Below are positions 1 through 10,542 of a stretch of DNA of 64,000 bases, one piece after another. Below the pieces are notes generated by a model, which was given only the letters and a program-made list of their open reading frames with translations, did no database searches and was not told the DNA's origin. The DNA is taken from assembly GCA_964016885.1 (NCBI GenBank), contig OZ024740.1:5600950-5664949 (forward strand). Reading direction: 5' to 3'. The position numbers and the translations under genes are program-made. Each line of letters starts with the position of its first letter. Positions within the stretch are counted from its first letter, which is position 1. The stretch comes from Eledone cirrhosa (taxonomy: Eukaryota; Mollusca; Cephalopoda; Octopoda; Eledonidae).

Positions 1-56
1 GAACACATATATGTATATATCTGTGTTTATCTCTCTTTTATATTCAGTTATATAAA

Positions 57-306
57 CAAATGAGGTCGTGTAGGTGTCACGACAAAAAAAACACACAGTC
101 CACGCTGTAATGTGGCATGTAGGTAACACGGTAAAAACCTCCCAGTACACACTGTAAACGTGGTTGGTGTTAGGAAGGGCATCCAGCCTTAGAAAACCCG
201 CCAGACAGCCCTATACGAGCAAGACAACCACTCTTGCCTCAAGTGGGAAAACTCCCATCCAGACCCATGCAAGCGTGGAAGATGAACGTTAAACGATGAT
301 GATGAT
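57..306 (+). mobile_element. 3' end fragment of RTE-like LINE family B (or a SINE built from it)
   Basis: This stretch matches the 3' untranslated ends of the LINE B copies at about 7550-7806 and 9333-9575. It shares the 'gaggtcgtgtaggtgtcacg' start, the 'cagtccacgctgtaatgtgg' block, 'ggtgttaggaagggcatcca', and the terminal 'catgcaagcgtgga...cgttaaacgatgatgat'. No coding part is present, so it is either a severely 5'-truncated LINE insertion or a derived SINE. The tail is a short (GAT)n running into (TA)n. Bases 1-56 resemble 9985-10050 and may belong to another dispersed repeat. Confidence 0.75.
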
Positions 307-824
307 ATATATATATACTTTTTCAGTGTGGTCTACCTCTGGTGGTAGGGTCTCAGTGTGGTGTACCTCTCGTGGTAGGGTCTGTACTGTAGATAGGACT
401 CAATGTAATGTGATGGCCAGTAATCCAGTGAAATCCATAGAAAACTTCTGTGTTTCGTTGACTTAATTCCTTAGATACAGAGTCAGATATTAGATATTAA
501 TTTAACAATGAAAATAATAACAACAAAGTCAAGTTATTTTACCTATTCATATCATTGTTTTTCGATTGTTTCGGAGAGTTGATCATATTGACATGTCTGA
601 TCTATAGCAGTTATATAACTGTATATTATCTGACCTGATCTATAGCAGTTATATAACTGTATACTATCTGACCTCATATATGGGTTCAATTAGACCATCC
701 TCTTCGTAGATTCTTAAAGATAGGTTTTGCTTTTTCTATATCTCCAAAATTGTTAAATATTATATGTAACGGCTTGAATGATAGTGAAAGCTCTCACTTT
801 TCGTAAAGATGGTTGTATTTGTTT
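307..824. other. No gene seen; AT-rich intronic or intergenic DNA
   Basis: Short (TA)n tract, then two imperfect copies of a 'tgtggt(c/g)tacctct..tggtagggtct' phrase near 326-382, then AT-rich unique-looking sequence with a 38-bp tandem duplication (annotated separately). I see no open frame or splice-flanked exon that I can support. Confidence 0.6.
598..673. repeat. 38-bp tandem duplication containing a palindrome
   Basis: Two near-identical 38-bp units lie side by side (598-635 and 636-673) and differ by one visible base. Each contains the palindrome 'acagttatataactgt' with short extension. It looks like a recent local duplication. Confidence 0.85.
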
Positions 825-1201
825 CATCATCATCATCATTTTACATCCGCTTTTCCCTGCTTGCAAGGGTGGGACGGGAGCTGATTCTGGCTTGATTTCT
901 ACAGCTGGATGCCCTTCCTAATACCAACCTCATTTACAGTGAGTGCTGGGTGCTTTTTTTTGCGTGGCGCCTACATGTCCACTTTACAGTGAGTGGTGGG
1001 TGCTTTTTGCCGTGGCACCTCCACGACCACTTTGCAGTGGAATGATAGGGACCCCAGTCCTATAATCTCATTTCTACAGGTGAGTAAACTGGAGCAATGT
1101 GAAATAAAGTGTCTTGCTCAAGGAAACAACACATCACCCGGTCTGAGAATTGAACTCACAACCTTTCGATTGCAAAGCCAATGCTCTAACCACTAAGCCA
1201 T
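825..1201 (-). mobile_element. tRNA-derived SINE (same family as 14222-14557), with an internal duplication
   Basis: Read on the minus strand, the element begins with a tRNA-like head. It has an A-box-like 'tggcttagtggttagagc' and a B-box-like 'ggttgtgagttcaattc', as expected for RNA polymerase III promoters. A central block follows ('cttgagcaagacactttatt', 'cattgctccagtttactcac') that resembles the Ceph-domain described for cephalopod SINEs, then 'ggttggtattaggaagggca'. The last bases, 'cccttgcaagcaggg' followed by (GATGAT)n, match the 3' end of LINE A at 4929-4990. Compared with the copy at 14222 this one holds an extra segment around 964-1010, a duplication of the 'cactttacagtgagtg(c/g)tgggtgctttttt' phrase. 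It is non-coding and probably long inactive. Confidence 0.88.
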
Positions 1202-1365
1202 GTTTATTTATATATTTGTGTGTATGTGACTTGGAAACTCTGTTAAAATTCTATGTATCAACGATTACGGTTCTCACTTCACAGCCGCCCCATTCGGTAT
1301 ACATGCTCGACGCTGCATGCTAACCACTCCCTCATGAATATATCATAGAACAGACAAGGGCGGGC
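1202..1365. other. No gene seen
   Basis: Short unique-looking segment between a SINE and a LINE. The reverse complement of 1310-1335 ('gggagtggttagcatgcagc') has a faint tRNA A-box look, but there is no matching B-box at the right distance, so I do not call a SINE. Confidence 0.4.
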
Positions 1366-1433
1366 GGAGGCTCCATAAGCCGCAATGTAGGCAACTCGTC
1401 TAGGAGAGCTACCACTCCGAATAAATTGGTGCG

Positions 1434-1912
1434 GGGTAGAGAAGTCCCCTAAGTCCAGTAAGACAACTTCCCTAGTGTTGGTGGCACGAATAAAAGCACC
1501 CAGTCCATGCTGTAAAATGGGGGGGGGGTAGATAGGGCCCCTAAATCCAGTAAGACAACCTCTCTAGTGCTGGTGGCACAAATAAAAGCGCCCAATCCAT
1601 GCTGTAAAGTGGTGCTGGTGTTAGGAAGGGCATCCAACCAGTATAATAAATGCCAAAATTATGAGCACAACAAATAAGAATTGCAACAACTGCGTAAACA
1701 GCAATAACACTAACAATGTTAGGGCTGTGCACGGTAGTGGGGTGGCTAGTGAGGCCATGTGCGAGAACCCCCGACCGTCATCAAGCAATCGCACGAAAAC
1801 AACTGCGTAAACAACAATAACTCTAACCATGTTAGAGCTGCGCAGGGAAGTGGGGTGGCTAGTGAGGCCATGTGTGAGAACCCCACAACTGTCATCAGGC
1901 AATAGCACAACA
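1434..1912 (+). repeat. Two sets of tandem duplications in the LINE A 5' region
   Basis: First set: about 1434-1522 and 1527-1612, each about 86-90 bp and each containing 'ccagtaagacaac', 'gtgctggtggcac' or close variants, and 'aataaaagc(a/g)ccca'. Second set: about 1685-1797 and 1798-1912, each about 113 bp, with 'aactgcgtaaac' and 'ggtggctagtgaggccatg'. Tandem 5' units are known in several LINEs, where they can act as promoter monomers; that role here is inference. The first set ends with 'ggtgttaggaagggcatcca', a phrase shared with the SINE and with the LINE B 3' UTR. Confidence 0.75.
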
Positions 1913-1935
1913 GGAAAAAGAATGAGACATCGCAT

Positions 1936-4900
1936 CTCAGAGTTGCCACACTTAATATTGGCACTCTAACAGGTAGATCTGGTGAGATAGCAGAGATGCT
2001 GGAGAGAAGGCATGTGGATGTGTGCTGTGTGCAAGAGGTGAGATGGAGAGGTGCCTCTGCAAGACAAATCGCAGGCAAACATCGTAGGTATACGCGTTTC
2101 TGGGTGGGTAATGATGATGGGTTAGGTGGGTTGGGCATATTAGTGGCTGAGAGGTAGATCAATAAGACAATAGAAGTAGTTAGAGTTAGTAATAGAATAA
2201 TTAAGCTTAGATTAGTTGTAGGCAAGAGACTACTGACAATCATCTCTGCCTATGCTCCCAGGCAGGCCTAGGTAAAGAAGAGAAAGACTGCTTTTACGAG
2301 CAACTTTTACAAACAGCCTCAATGACAGGGGACAGAGACATCGTTATGCTAGTGGGGGACTTCAATGGACATGTTGGACAGCTCCAGGATGGATACACTG
2401 GGGTACATGGAAGGCACGGTTATGGCTCAAGAAATGAAGAAGGAGTGAGGCTTCTTGAAATTTGTGATGCAAATGCACTAACCATTTGCAACACTAACTT
2501 CCAGAAGCCTACCAACCACCTAATAACCTACAAATCAGGCGAGCACATAAGCCACATTGACTTCCTGCTAGTTAGACAGTGAGACAGGCAGATGGTGTCA
2601 AATACTAAGGCATACCCCAGGGAAGAATGTATCCCACAGCATAGGTTAGTCGTTAGTGAGATCTCAGTAAGCAATAGAAAGAATGAGACACACGCGAAGG
2701 TGTGGAAAAGAAAGGTCTGGAAGCTAAAAGAACTTTCATTAAAATATAAATTTAGCAAAGCCCTTCAAGATGTGTATGACGAAAAGGAAGACGATTTAGA
2801 ATCGATTGACATAGATGATAACAGGAATTTCTTGCGTGACTTACTGCAGGCTACTGAAGAAACTTGTAGTTGGGGCAGAGCTTCAACCAGACAGAGTGAC
2901 CTGGTGGTGGAACAGCACAGTAGATAAGGCCATTAGAGACGAAAGACTGGTATGGAAGGCTTGGAAAAATGGTGGGAGTAGAGAAGGATACACAGCTGCT
3001 AAGAGAGAAGCTAGACATCAGGTGTTCTTAGCACGCAGGAAGGCTGAGAGTAGGAGATTTGCCAATGTTCTGCGATGGGAAGATCAGAGACGTGCGGTGT
3101 TCCGCATTGTAAGGCAGTGTGTCAATGCAAATCAGGATGTTGTTGGAGATAAGTGTGTCCGGAATGATGCCGGTGTACTTGGTGTCACGAATGATCAGAA
3201 AAAGGAGGCCTGGAAATGTCATTATGAGAAACTGATGAATGTGGAGAACGAATAGGACAGAGAGAAATTACCCCCAGTAGACCTGACTGACGAATATAGG
3301 GTACAAGAGGCAATTAAGGAAATGAGGAATGGTAAGGCTGCTGGACTGTCGGGGATAGTTGCTGAGATGCTGAAGACATCAGGAGAAGTAGGCACTAAAC
3401 TAGTTGCATGCATCATTAATCAAGCTATATATGGTGATGTCATACCCAAAGACTGGTGCAGCAGTATCCTCATAAACTGCTACAAAGGTAAAGGGGATGC
3501 TCTAGAAAGGAGCAATTATAGGGGTATAAAACTGATGGATCAGGTTATGAAAGTGGCAGAGAGAATATTAGTGCAACTGATTAGAGAAAGGGTCAAATTA
3601 GATGAGATGCAGTTTGGTTTTGTGCCTGGGAAAAGTACAACAGATGCCCTCTTTTTAGTGAGGCAACTACAAGAGAGGTTCTTAAAGAAGACTAAGCCAC
3701 TATACTTAGCTTTTGTTGACCTAGAGAAGGCCTTTGATAGGGTACCCCAATCTGTCATCTGGTGTAAGGAAACTAGGTGTAGAGGAATCGCTTGTGAGGG
3801 TAGTGCAAGCTATGTACAGGGGTGCTGTCAGTAAAGTGAGAATAGGAATGGAGTTTAGTGTGGAATTCCAGATACAAGTAGGTGTACGTCAGGGTTTGGT
3901 CCTCAGCCCGCTCTTGTTCATTATAGTCCTCCAAGCCATAACAGAGGAGTTTAAGACTGGCTGCCCATGGGAACTTCTCTATGCTGACGATCTGGTTCTT
4001 ATAGCAGAATCAGTAGAGGAGCTAGAGAATAAATTCTAGCTATGGAAAGAGCAGTTGGAATCAAGAGGCCTGAGAGTGAACATAGCTAAAACAAGTGTTG
4101 ATAAGTAGAAGAGAGGACAATACTCTGATTCCATCGGGGAAATGGCCATGTTCAATATGTAGGAAAGGAACTGGCATAAATTCTATAAAATGTACACAAA
4201 GCAGATCTTGAGTACACAAGAGATGTAGTGGGATAGCAGGAAAACTAACAGGCACGGAAAACTACCTATGCAGTAGATGTACAGGGAAAGTTGGCAGTAG
4301 TAATCGCAGTGATAGACATATTTTTCCAATGCAGGTGGGTTCTATAGAAGTGGTTGATAGCTTCTGGTACCTAGTTGATCAGATTAGCATGGGAGGAGGT
4401 GTTCCGAGGTCATAGTATCTAGAATAAGGACGAGTTGGAAGAAGTTTAGGGAACTGTTTCCTCTGCTGACGAAGAAGTGTTTCTCCCTGCGTATGAAAGG
4501 ACAGTTATTTGATGCCTGTGTGAGATGCACGATGCTGCATGGTAGTGAGACATGGGCAGCAACTGCAGAAGATATGCAACAACTGGAGAGAAATGAAGCA
4601 AGCATGCTTCTTTGGATGTACAATGTCAATGTGCGTGAATGACCAAGCATAGACGAGTTGAGAAAGGAACTGGGTACAAGAGGGATAAGTTGTGGTGTGC
4701 AGGAGAGAAGGCTGAGATGGTATGGACATGTGATGTGCGTGGAAGATGACCACTGGGTAAAGAAGTGCCAAGAAATCCCAGTAGAAGGAAGACGCAGTAG
4801 AGGTAGACCACATAAAACATGGGCGGAGGTGGTGAGAGCAGACCTCAGACCACTGAAACTTACCGAGGAGATAACGAAGGACCTTGACAAGTGGAGAGAT

Positions 4901-4954
4901 GTTGCGCTGAATAGGACCCAACCAACCCTTGCAAGCAGGGAAAAGCAGACGTAA
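1936..4954 (+). pseudogene. LINE A polyprotein: AP endonuclease, reverse transcriptase, PHD-like zinc motif (broken)
   Basis: The endonuclease begins around 1936 with 'LRVATLNIGTLTGRSGE' and keeps recognisable catalytic blocks: 'CVQEVRWRG' near 2020, 'ISAYAP' near 2245, 'GDFNGHVG' near 2355 and 'ISHIDFLLV' near 2550. The reverse transcriptase shows 'NYRGIKLMD' (3510-3540), 'FGFVPGKSTTDA' (3612-3647), 'FVDLEKAFDRVPQ' (about 3713-3750) and 'LYADDLVLIAES' (3977-4012). A C4HC3 zinc motif follows, then a C-terminal region with 'RLRWYGHVM'. In-frame stops occur at about 2155, 2270, 2580, 3253, 4037, 4210 and 4641, with frameshifts near 2280, 2880, 3765 and 4400. It cannot make a full protein. Copies of this type are often annotated in molluscs as craniofacial development protein 2-like or endonuclease-reverse transcriptase genes; that label would be wrong here. 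Confidence 0.88.
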
Positions 4955-4956
4955 AA

Positions 4957-5603
4957 TGATGATGATGATGATGACGATGATGATGATGATATATATACAT
5001 TGTTCACACTTCCAATAATATTATATACATTTTTTATAGTTATACATCTGTTTAATCTTTTCTCACCATATCTTGGAGAATCTTTCACCTTAAATTGTTC
5101 ATTCAAATTATTTCTGTCTGTCTGTCTGTCTGTCTGTTTATTTATTGTTTATTTTTATTTCTATTCTTTTAATATGATTCACAGAATTATTTTCTCTCCT
5201 GGAGAGAGAGCAATAATTTATTCTTTGAATACATTACAGAATTTATTGTTGTTGTTGTCATTGATGTTATTCACCTTACATTTCTCTGAATAACAAGACT
5301 TAAAAAAAAAGAAAAACGAGATACATACATACATAAATATGTTATGTATATATACATACACACACACATATATATACACTTATATATACATATGTATGTA
5401 CAATATATACATATTCACATACACACACACTTATACATATTTACATTTATATACATATATATATATATAAATATATATTTATATGTATATATATAAGTGT
5501 ACATATATATATGTATAAATATTCATGTATATATATATATCTATATATATGTATATATATATATATATATAAATGAACATATATATATATGTATAAATAT
5601 ACA

Positions 5604-5690
<87 letters not shown>
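4957..5690. repeat. (GAT)n tail followed by AT-rich DNA and (TA)n/(TATG)n microsatellites
   Basis: 4957-4990 is the (GATGAT)n tail of LINE A. 5113-5138 is a short (TCTG)n run. From about 5320 to 5690 the sequence is dominated by TA, TATG and CATA dinucleotide or tetranucleotide repeats. No gene is visible between them. Confidence 0.8.
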
Positions 5691-5691
<1 letters not shown>

Positions 5692-5930
5692 GTGGTAGAA
5701 CACTGGAAGGTAATATCCGTAGTGGTAGAACACTCAGTCCATGGGACGAGTTAGGTAGAAGTGGTTACACAACAGTTAGTTCACCATACCGAGAACAATT
5801 GTTTCACCTTAGCGGATCCTCAGCTCATAATGGACATGGTTATACGGAACAGGAAGGTCCATTACGAGATGAGGATCCGCTAAGGTGAAACAATTGTTCT
5901 CGGTATGGTGAACTAACTGTTGTGTAACCA

Positions 5931-5933
<3 letters not shown>
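5692..5933. mobile_element. Foldback (MITE-like) element with perfect 64-bp inverted arms
   Basis: Arm 1 (5759-5822) and arm 2 (5870-5933) are exact reverse complements across 64 bases, separated by a 47-bp centre, so a single strand could form a long perfect hairpin. A leader at 5692-5758 ('agtggtagaacactgg', then a second 'agtggtagaacact') is shared in part with the related element at about 10547-10797, which marks it as part of the repeat. The element sits between (TA)n tracts, so a TA-type target duplication cannot be told from background. No protein is encoded; a transposase would have to act in trans. Confidence 0.8.
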
Positions 5934-6002
<69 letters not shown>

Positions 6003-6797
6003 ATATATCTATACATGAAATATGTTTTTGGTTTAATTCAAGAGAGAATGGTTTAATAATAGGCGATGTTTCATTCTTCCTTGAAATACTAATCAAAGAT
6101 GATAAAAAACTGTTAAGAAAGAAAAACGTTAAATTTAACAACAATTCATATGAAATATTTCACACCTCTTCTCCCTCTCTCTTGTAATATCTTCCTTAAA
6201 TTCTATCCCTCCTTCACCACCACCACCACCACCACTAATAATTCAAAGGGATTTGAATTGTCAAGGATGACTAAGAAGATGTTGGGTTGAGAGAATTGTT
6301 AGAGCATCGAAAAGTAAAAAATGTTCTATTATATTTGTGAGTTCCAATCCTCTTGGTGTTCACTTTACTATTTATTCCACCAAAGTTGATATAACCCCTT
6401 CTGGACACTTCACAAAATGTTGTAACTTTTGAGTAAAATATGCAATGAGAGGTGATTCTGGGGTAAATCCCATAATTAGAGGTAACCTTAATGAAAACTT
6501 AACAATGGGAGGTAACTTTTGGGTAAACAGCGGTTTACTAACCTTCATCCTTGTTTACTGATGTGTACTGAGGCTTATTGGTATTTATTAGTCTTCGCTG
6601 GTGTTTACTGGTGTTTATACCTGTTCACTAATTTAAAACGCTGTTTACATTGTGGTTTATTGGTATTTTCTCCTGTTCACTGGTATTCACAATAGACTGA
6701 TTCCTTGTTTCAGGAATGCCTACCACTTCTGTAGTAGAGTCTAATAAGACACCTGTGTGCTTCTGTGCATTTATTAGTGTACACATTTATATATATA
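5934..6797. other. (TA)n run, then sequence without a recognisable gene
   Basis: 5934-6000 is (TA)n. 6001-6797 is AT-rich. A short (CAC)n run lies at about 6209-6235 and loosely repeated phrases on the theme 'tgttcactggtgtttac' at 6550-6690. An acceptor-like 'ttccttgtttcag' at about 6701-6713 is followed by stops in the most open frames, so I do not call an exon. Confidence 0.55.
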
Positions 6798-7806
6798 TAC
6801 TAGCTCTTTCAACTGCGCAGAGGGTTCTATAGAAATAGTGGACAGCTTCCGTTACCTGGGTGACAAATTCAGCAGTGGGGGAGGGTGCTCTGGAAGTACA
6901 GTAGCTAGAGTCAGAACTGGATGGAAAAAGTTCAGAGAGCTTATACCACTATTAGCCGCTAAAGGTTTCTCCCTAAAAATGAAAGGCAGGTTGTATGATG
7001 CCTGCATACGAACAGCAATGTTGCATGGCAGTGAGACCTGGGCATTGTGTGCAGAGGATATACGCAGACTAGAGAGGAACGAAGCTTGCATGCTCCGCTG
7101 GATGTGTAATAGTAATATACGTGAACGGCAAAGCATAAACGAACTAAGGAAAACATTAGAAATAAGAGGGATCAGATGTTGTTTACTCGAGAGAAGGCTA
7201 CGTTGGTATGGTCACGTGATGCGCATGAAAGACGATAGCTGTATAACAAAGTGCAGGGCAATAAAGATAGACGGTAGCCACGGAATAGGCAGACCCAGAA
7301 AAACCTGGGACGAGCTGATAAATTCCGACCTCACACACTTACACCTCTCCAAGACAATGTCACTGGACCGAGACCTTTGGCGGTACTCAGTAATAGAGAA
7401 GACCCGCCTTACCTAAATACAAAGTAAAACCTACTACAGTCAGTAGGCATCTCTAACAAAATACACCCTCGTCCCACCACCCCCACCCCATCCACACCGC
7501 CCCTTTCAATGTAAAGTTATGTTGGTGCCACAACATCCAGGCCGAAACAAATGAGATCGTGTAGGTGTCACGACAAAAAACACACAGTCCACGCTGTAAT
7601 GTGGCCATCTAGGCAACACGGTAAAAACCTCCCAGTCCCACACTGTAAATGTGGTTGGTGTTAGGAAGGGCATCCAGCTGTAGAAAACCCGCCAGACAGT
7701 CCTATGCGAGCAAGGCAATCACTCTTGCCTCAAGTGGGAAAACCCCCGTCCAAACCCATGCAAGCGTGGAACACGGACGTTAAACGTTGATGATGATGAT
7801 GATGAT
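6798..7806 (+). mobile_element. RTE-like LINE family B, 5'-truncated copy 1
   Basis: Only the C-terminal coding region and the 3' UTR remain. The left edge follows a (TA)n tract. The 3' UTR (7417-7806) carries the block also seen at 57-306 and ends 'catgcaagcgtgga' then 'cgttaaacgttgatgatgat'. A second B copy follows almost directly at 7831, in the same orientation, and a third lies on the opposite strand at 14973-16309. Confidence 0.88.
6820..7416 (+). pseudogene. LINE B C-terminal domain, open but truncated
   Basis: An uninterrupted frame runs from 'EGSIEIVDSFRYLG' to a stop at 7414-7416. It matches the LINE A region after the zinc motif: 'VDSFRYLGD', '[14 protein letters not shown]', 'DACIRTAMLHGSETWA' and 'RRLRWYGHVMRMKDD'. 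The endonuclease and reverse transcriptase are missing, so this is a fragment and not a gene. Its open frame shows the B family is fairly young in this genome. Confidence 0.85.
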
Positions 7807-7830
7807 ATATATATATATATATATATATAT

Positions 7831-9571
7831 TGAAGGTCACAGAAAGAGTTATAGCGCAACTAATCAGAGAGCGAATTGATCTAGATGAAAAGCAGTTTGG
7901 GTTTGTGTCAAGTAAAAGTACTACAGACACTCTTTTCCGTGTATGACAACTACAGGAGAAGTACCTAACCAAAAGTAAACCCCATTACTTAACTTTTGTA
8001 GACCTGGAGAAAGCCTTTGACAGAGTCCCCCGCTCCATTATCTGGTGGGCTCTTAGAAAACTAGGGGTTGATGAATGGTTGATGAACAAGCTATGTATAA
8101 AGAAACAGTCAGTAAGGTTAGAATTAACAATGAATATTGTGATGAATTTAGTGTAAAAGTTGGCATTCACCAAGGCTCTGTCCTTAGCCACCTCCTATTT
8201 ATTATTCCCTTCAGGCTATAACAGAGGAGTTCAAGACCTGCTACCCATGTGAACTTTTAAATGCAGATGATCTAACGCTCATAGCTGAATCGATGGATGA
8301 ACTAGAGAATAAATTCCAAACATGGAAGCATGGCCTAGAATCAAAAGGCCTTAAAGTTAACTTGTCTAAGACTAAAGTTCTAGTACGTAGGAAGGAAAAT
8401 AAGGCACATGTCCCCTCTGGGAAATGGCCATGCTCAGTGTGTAGGAAATGAATAGGCAGAAATTCCATCTTATGTCCCAAATGCAAAGTATGGATGCATA
8501 AAATATGTAGTGGGTTCACAGGTAAGCTATCTAAGAATGTAGATTTTATATGTGGCCGATGCTCAGGTGCAATAAGTAGCAAGTGCCCACAGGATACTAG
8601 CTCCTTCTATTGCCCAGATGGCTCTATAGAAATAGTTACCTGGGTGACAAAATCAGCAGTGGTGGAGGGTGTTCTGAAGGCACAGTAGCCAGAGTTAGAA
8701 CGGGATGGAAAAAGTTCAGAGAGCTTATACTACTATTGGCCACAAAAGGTTTCTCTCTAAAAATGAAAGGCAGACTGTATGATGCCTGCATACGAACAGC
8801 AATGTTACATGGCAGTGAGACCTGGGCATTGTGTGCAGAGGATCTGTGCAGACTGGAGAGGAACGAAGCATGCATGTTCCGTTGCATGTGTATTAGTAAT
8901 ATACGTGAACAGCAAAGCATAAATGAACTAAGTGAGAAATTAGGTATAAGCGTGATCAGATGCTGTTTACTCGAGAGAAGACTATGTTGGTATGATCACG
9001 TGTTGCGCATGAAAGACGACAGCTGTATAAAAAATTGCAGGGCGATCAAAATTGATGGAAGTTACGGAGTAGGTAGACCCAGAAAAACCTGGGATAATTT
9101 GATAAATTCCGACCTTACATACTTACACCTCTCTAAGACAATGTCACTGGACTGAGATCTTTGGCTCTACGCAGTAATACAGAAGACCCGCTTTGCGTAA
9201 GTACAAAGCAAAACCTACAGTCAGCAGGCACCTCTTAATCAAATATCCACTCCCTCCCACTACCCCCCCCCCCATCAACACCACCCTTTCTCTGTAAAGT
9301 TATATTGGTACCACAACATCCAGTCCTAAATAAATGAGGTCGTGTAGGTGTCACGACAAAAAACACACAGTCCACACTGTAATGTGGCCGTGTAGGTAAC
9401 ACGGTAAAAACCCCCCAGTCCACACTGTAAACGTAGTTGGTGTTAGGAAGGGCACCCAGCTGTAGAAAACCTGCCAGGCAGTCCATACGAGCGAGACGAC
9501 CAATCTTGCCTCAAACGGGACAACTCCCGTCTAAACCCATGCTAGCGTGGAAGATAGACGTTAAACAATGA

Positions 9572-9575
<4 letters not shown>
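7831..9575 (+). mobile_element. RTE-like LINE family B, 5'-truncated copy 2
   Basis: The copy starts inside the reverse transcriptase right after a (TA)n tract. It continues through the zinc motif, C-terminal domain and 3' UTR to a short GAT tail and (TA)n. It lies head to tail with copy 1, and its 3' UTR (about 9190-9575) is colinear with that of copy 1. Confidence 0.87.
7833..9155 (+). pseudogene. LINE B reverse transcriptase to C-terminus (broken; YADD changed to NADD)
   Basis: Visible blocks are 'KQFGFVSSKSTTD' near 7890, 'FVDLEKAFDRVPRS' near 7995, 'IIWWALRKLGVDEWLM', '[14 protein letters not shown]' (8251-8292), the zinc motif 'WPCSVCRK...NSILCPKCK' (about 8425-8560) and the C-terminal region at 8610-9155. 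The catalytic box at 8260-8271 reads N-A-D-D where active copies have Y-A-D-D. Stops are present near 7944, 8155 and 8448, with several frameshifts. It is non-functional. Confidence 0.85.
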
Positions 9576-9616
<41 letters not shown>

Positions 9617-9646
9617 TAATTGAAAATAAAAAAGAGATAAATCATA
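9576..9646. repeat. (TA)n microsatellite
   Basis: A TA run immediately follows the LINE B tail and leads into the foldback element at 9647. Confidence 0.85.
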
Positions 9647-9937
9647 AGGGTTTGCCAGACTCAATTTAAGAATAAATCAAGAAAATAAATACAAACCAAT
9701 ATTGGGGTAACTACCCAGACAGCTTTTGGTGATGCTGTTTCACAATTTTAGTGAAGAGATTTACCAAGTGAAGGGTTTACTAATTTTACACCGACTGATG
9801 AGCAAAAGAATTGGTAATTCTCTTAACTAAAATTGCGAAACAGTTTCACCAAAGCTGTCTGGGTGTCTGGTAGTTACCCCAATATTGGTTTGTATTTATT
9901 TTCTTGATTTATTCTTAAATTGAGTCTGGCAAACCCT
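9647..9937. mobile_element. Foldback (MITE-like) element with about 106-112-bp inverted arms
   Basis: Arm 1 (9647-9752) begins 'agggtttgccagactcaa' and arm 2 (9826-9937) ends with its reverse complement. The arms match almost perfectly through 'aaccaatattggggtaacta' with a few indels. The centre (about 9753-9825) is non-coding. Ends and arms differ from the 5692 and 10547 elements, so this is a separate family. Confidence 0.78.
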
Positions 9938-10124
9938 ATTGTTCATAGTTAGTATCTTTTTCACCCTAGCAAATCTGGTCCCTTACGATTTAAACACATA
10001 TATGTATATATCTGTATATCTGTGCTTATCTATCTTTTATATTCAATTATATTATACTGCTCGGAAAAATCTCTTTCCTTGAGCTATTTAATTGTAAGAG
10101 TCTATTTTGAGTTTCTAATCTAAC

Positions 10125-10176
<52 letters not shown>

Positions 10177-10265
10177 GAGGTTATATTTAATTTGTTGGGA
10201 TTCAACAAGCTTAAACATTTTTTATAACTGATGTAAAGCACTCAACAAATCAGTGGAGTAAATAC
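9938..10265. other. No gene seen; dispersed repeat piece and (TA)n
   Basis: 9985-10050 resembles window bases 1-56 ('aacacatatatgtatatatc' and 'tcttttatattca'), so it is part of a dispersed repeat. 10130-10173 is (TA)n. The rest is AT-rich with no open frame of note. Confidence 0.55.
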
Positions 10266-10493
10266 ACAATATATTAATAAATGGAAACTATATTTATAAA
10301 ACCATATATACTATCCAGGAAGCTCCAAACGTTAAGGTTGTCTTTTTTCTGGGTATGTCAATATTTATTTATAAAACAAATCTGTATTTTATCTGATGAA
10401 AGCACACCATAATTTGCCTTGGTTGCCCTTGAAATATGTATAATAAAATAAATATGGTTTTATAAATATAGTTTCCATTTATTAATATATTGT
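10266..10493. mobile_element. Foldback (MITE-like) element, 42-bp inverted arms
   Basis: Arm 1 (10266-10307, 'acaatatattaataaatgga' onward) is the reverse complement of arm 2 (10452-10493). Next to arm 2 are 'tattttatctgatga' and 'gaaatatgtataataaaat', both also found in the element at 10995-11288. The two are therefore related through their core even though their outer arms differ. Confidence 0.72.
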
Positions 10494-10542
10494 ATATATA
10501 TATGTATATGTTATATATATATATATATATACATATATACAT

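Larger units (their letters stand above)
1366..4990 (+). mobile_element. RTE-like non-LTR retrotransposon, family A, nearly full length but dead
   Basis: The element contains a repeated 5' untranslated region (about 1430-1912), an AP endonuclease region, a reverse transcriptase with an intact YADD box (3980-3991), a PHD-like C4HC3 zinc motif (4143-4284) and a C-terminal domain ending at 4954. Only a few bases then separate the stop from the (GATGAT)n tail. This order and the RT sequence fit the RTE group of LINEs; the clade is judged from motifs alone. The 5' limit is approximate. A second, 5'-truncated copy lies on the minus strand at 11471-13071. The element is broken by several stops and frameshifts. 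Confidence 0.85.

Noticed and set aside
1936..2590. Host 'craniofacial development protein 2-like' gene
   Set aside because: The endonuclease is part of LINE A, linked to a reverse transcriptase and a retroelement tail, and has stops.
4384..5106. 240-codon minus-strand frame with a serine run
   Set aside because: It is antisense to the LINE A C-terminus; the serine run is the reverse of the (GAT)n tail.
5497..5754. Small Y/I-rich membrane-like peptide
   Set aside because: It is a translation of a (TA)n/(TATG)n microsatellite.
6701..6780. Second exon after acceptor-like 'ttccttgtttcag'
   Set aside because: Stops occur within about 35 bp in the relevant frame, and there is no protein similarity that I recognise.
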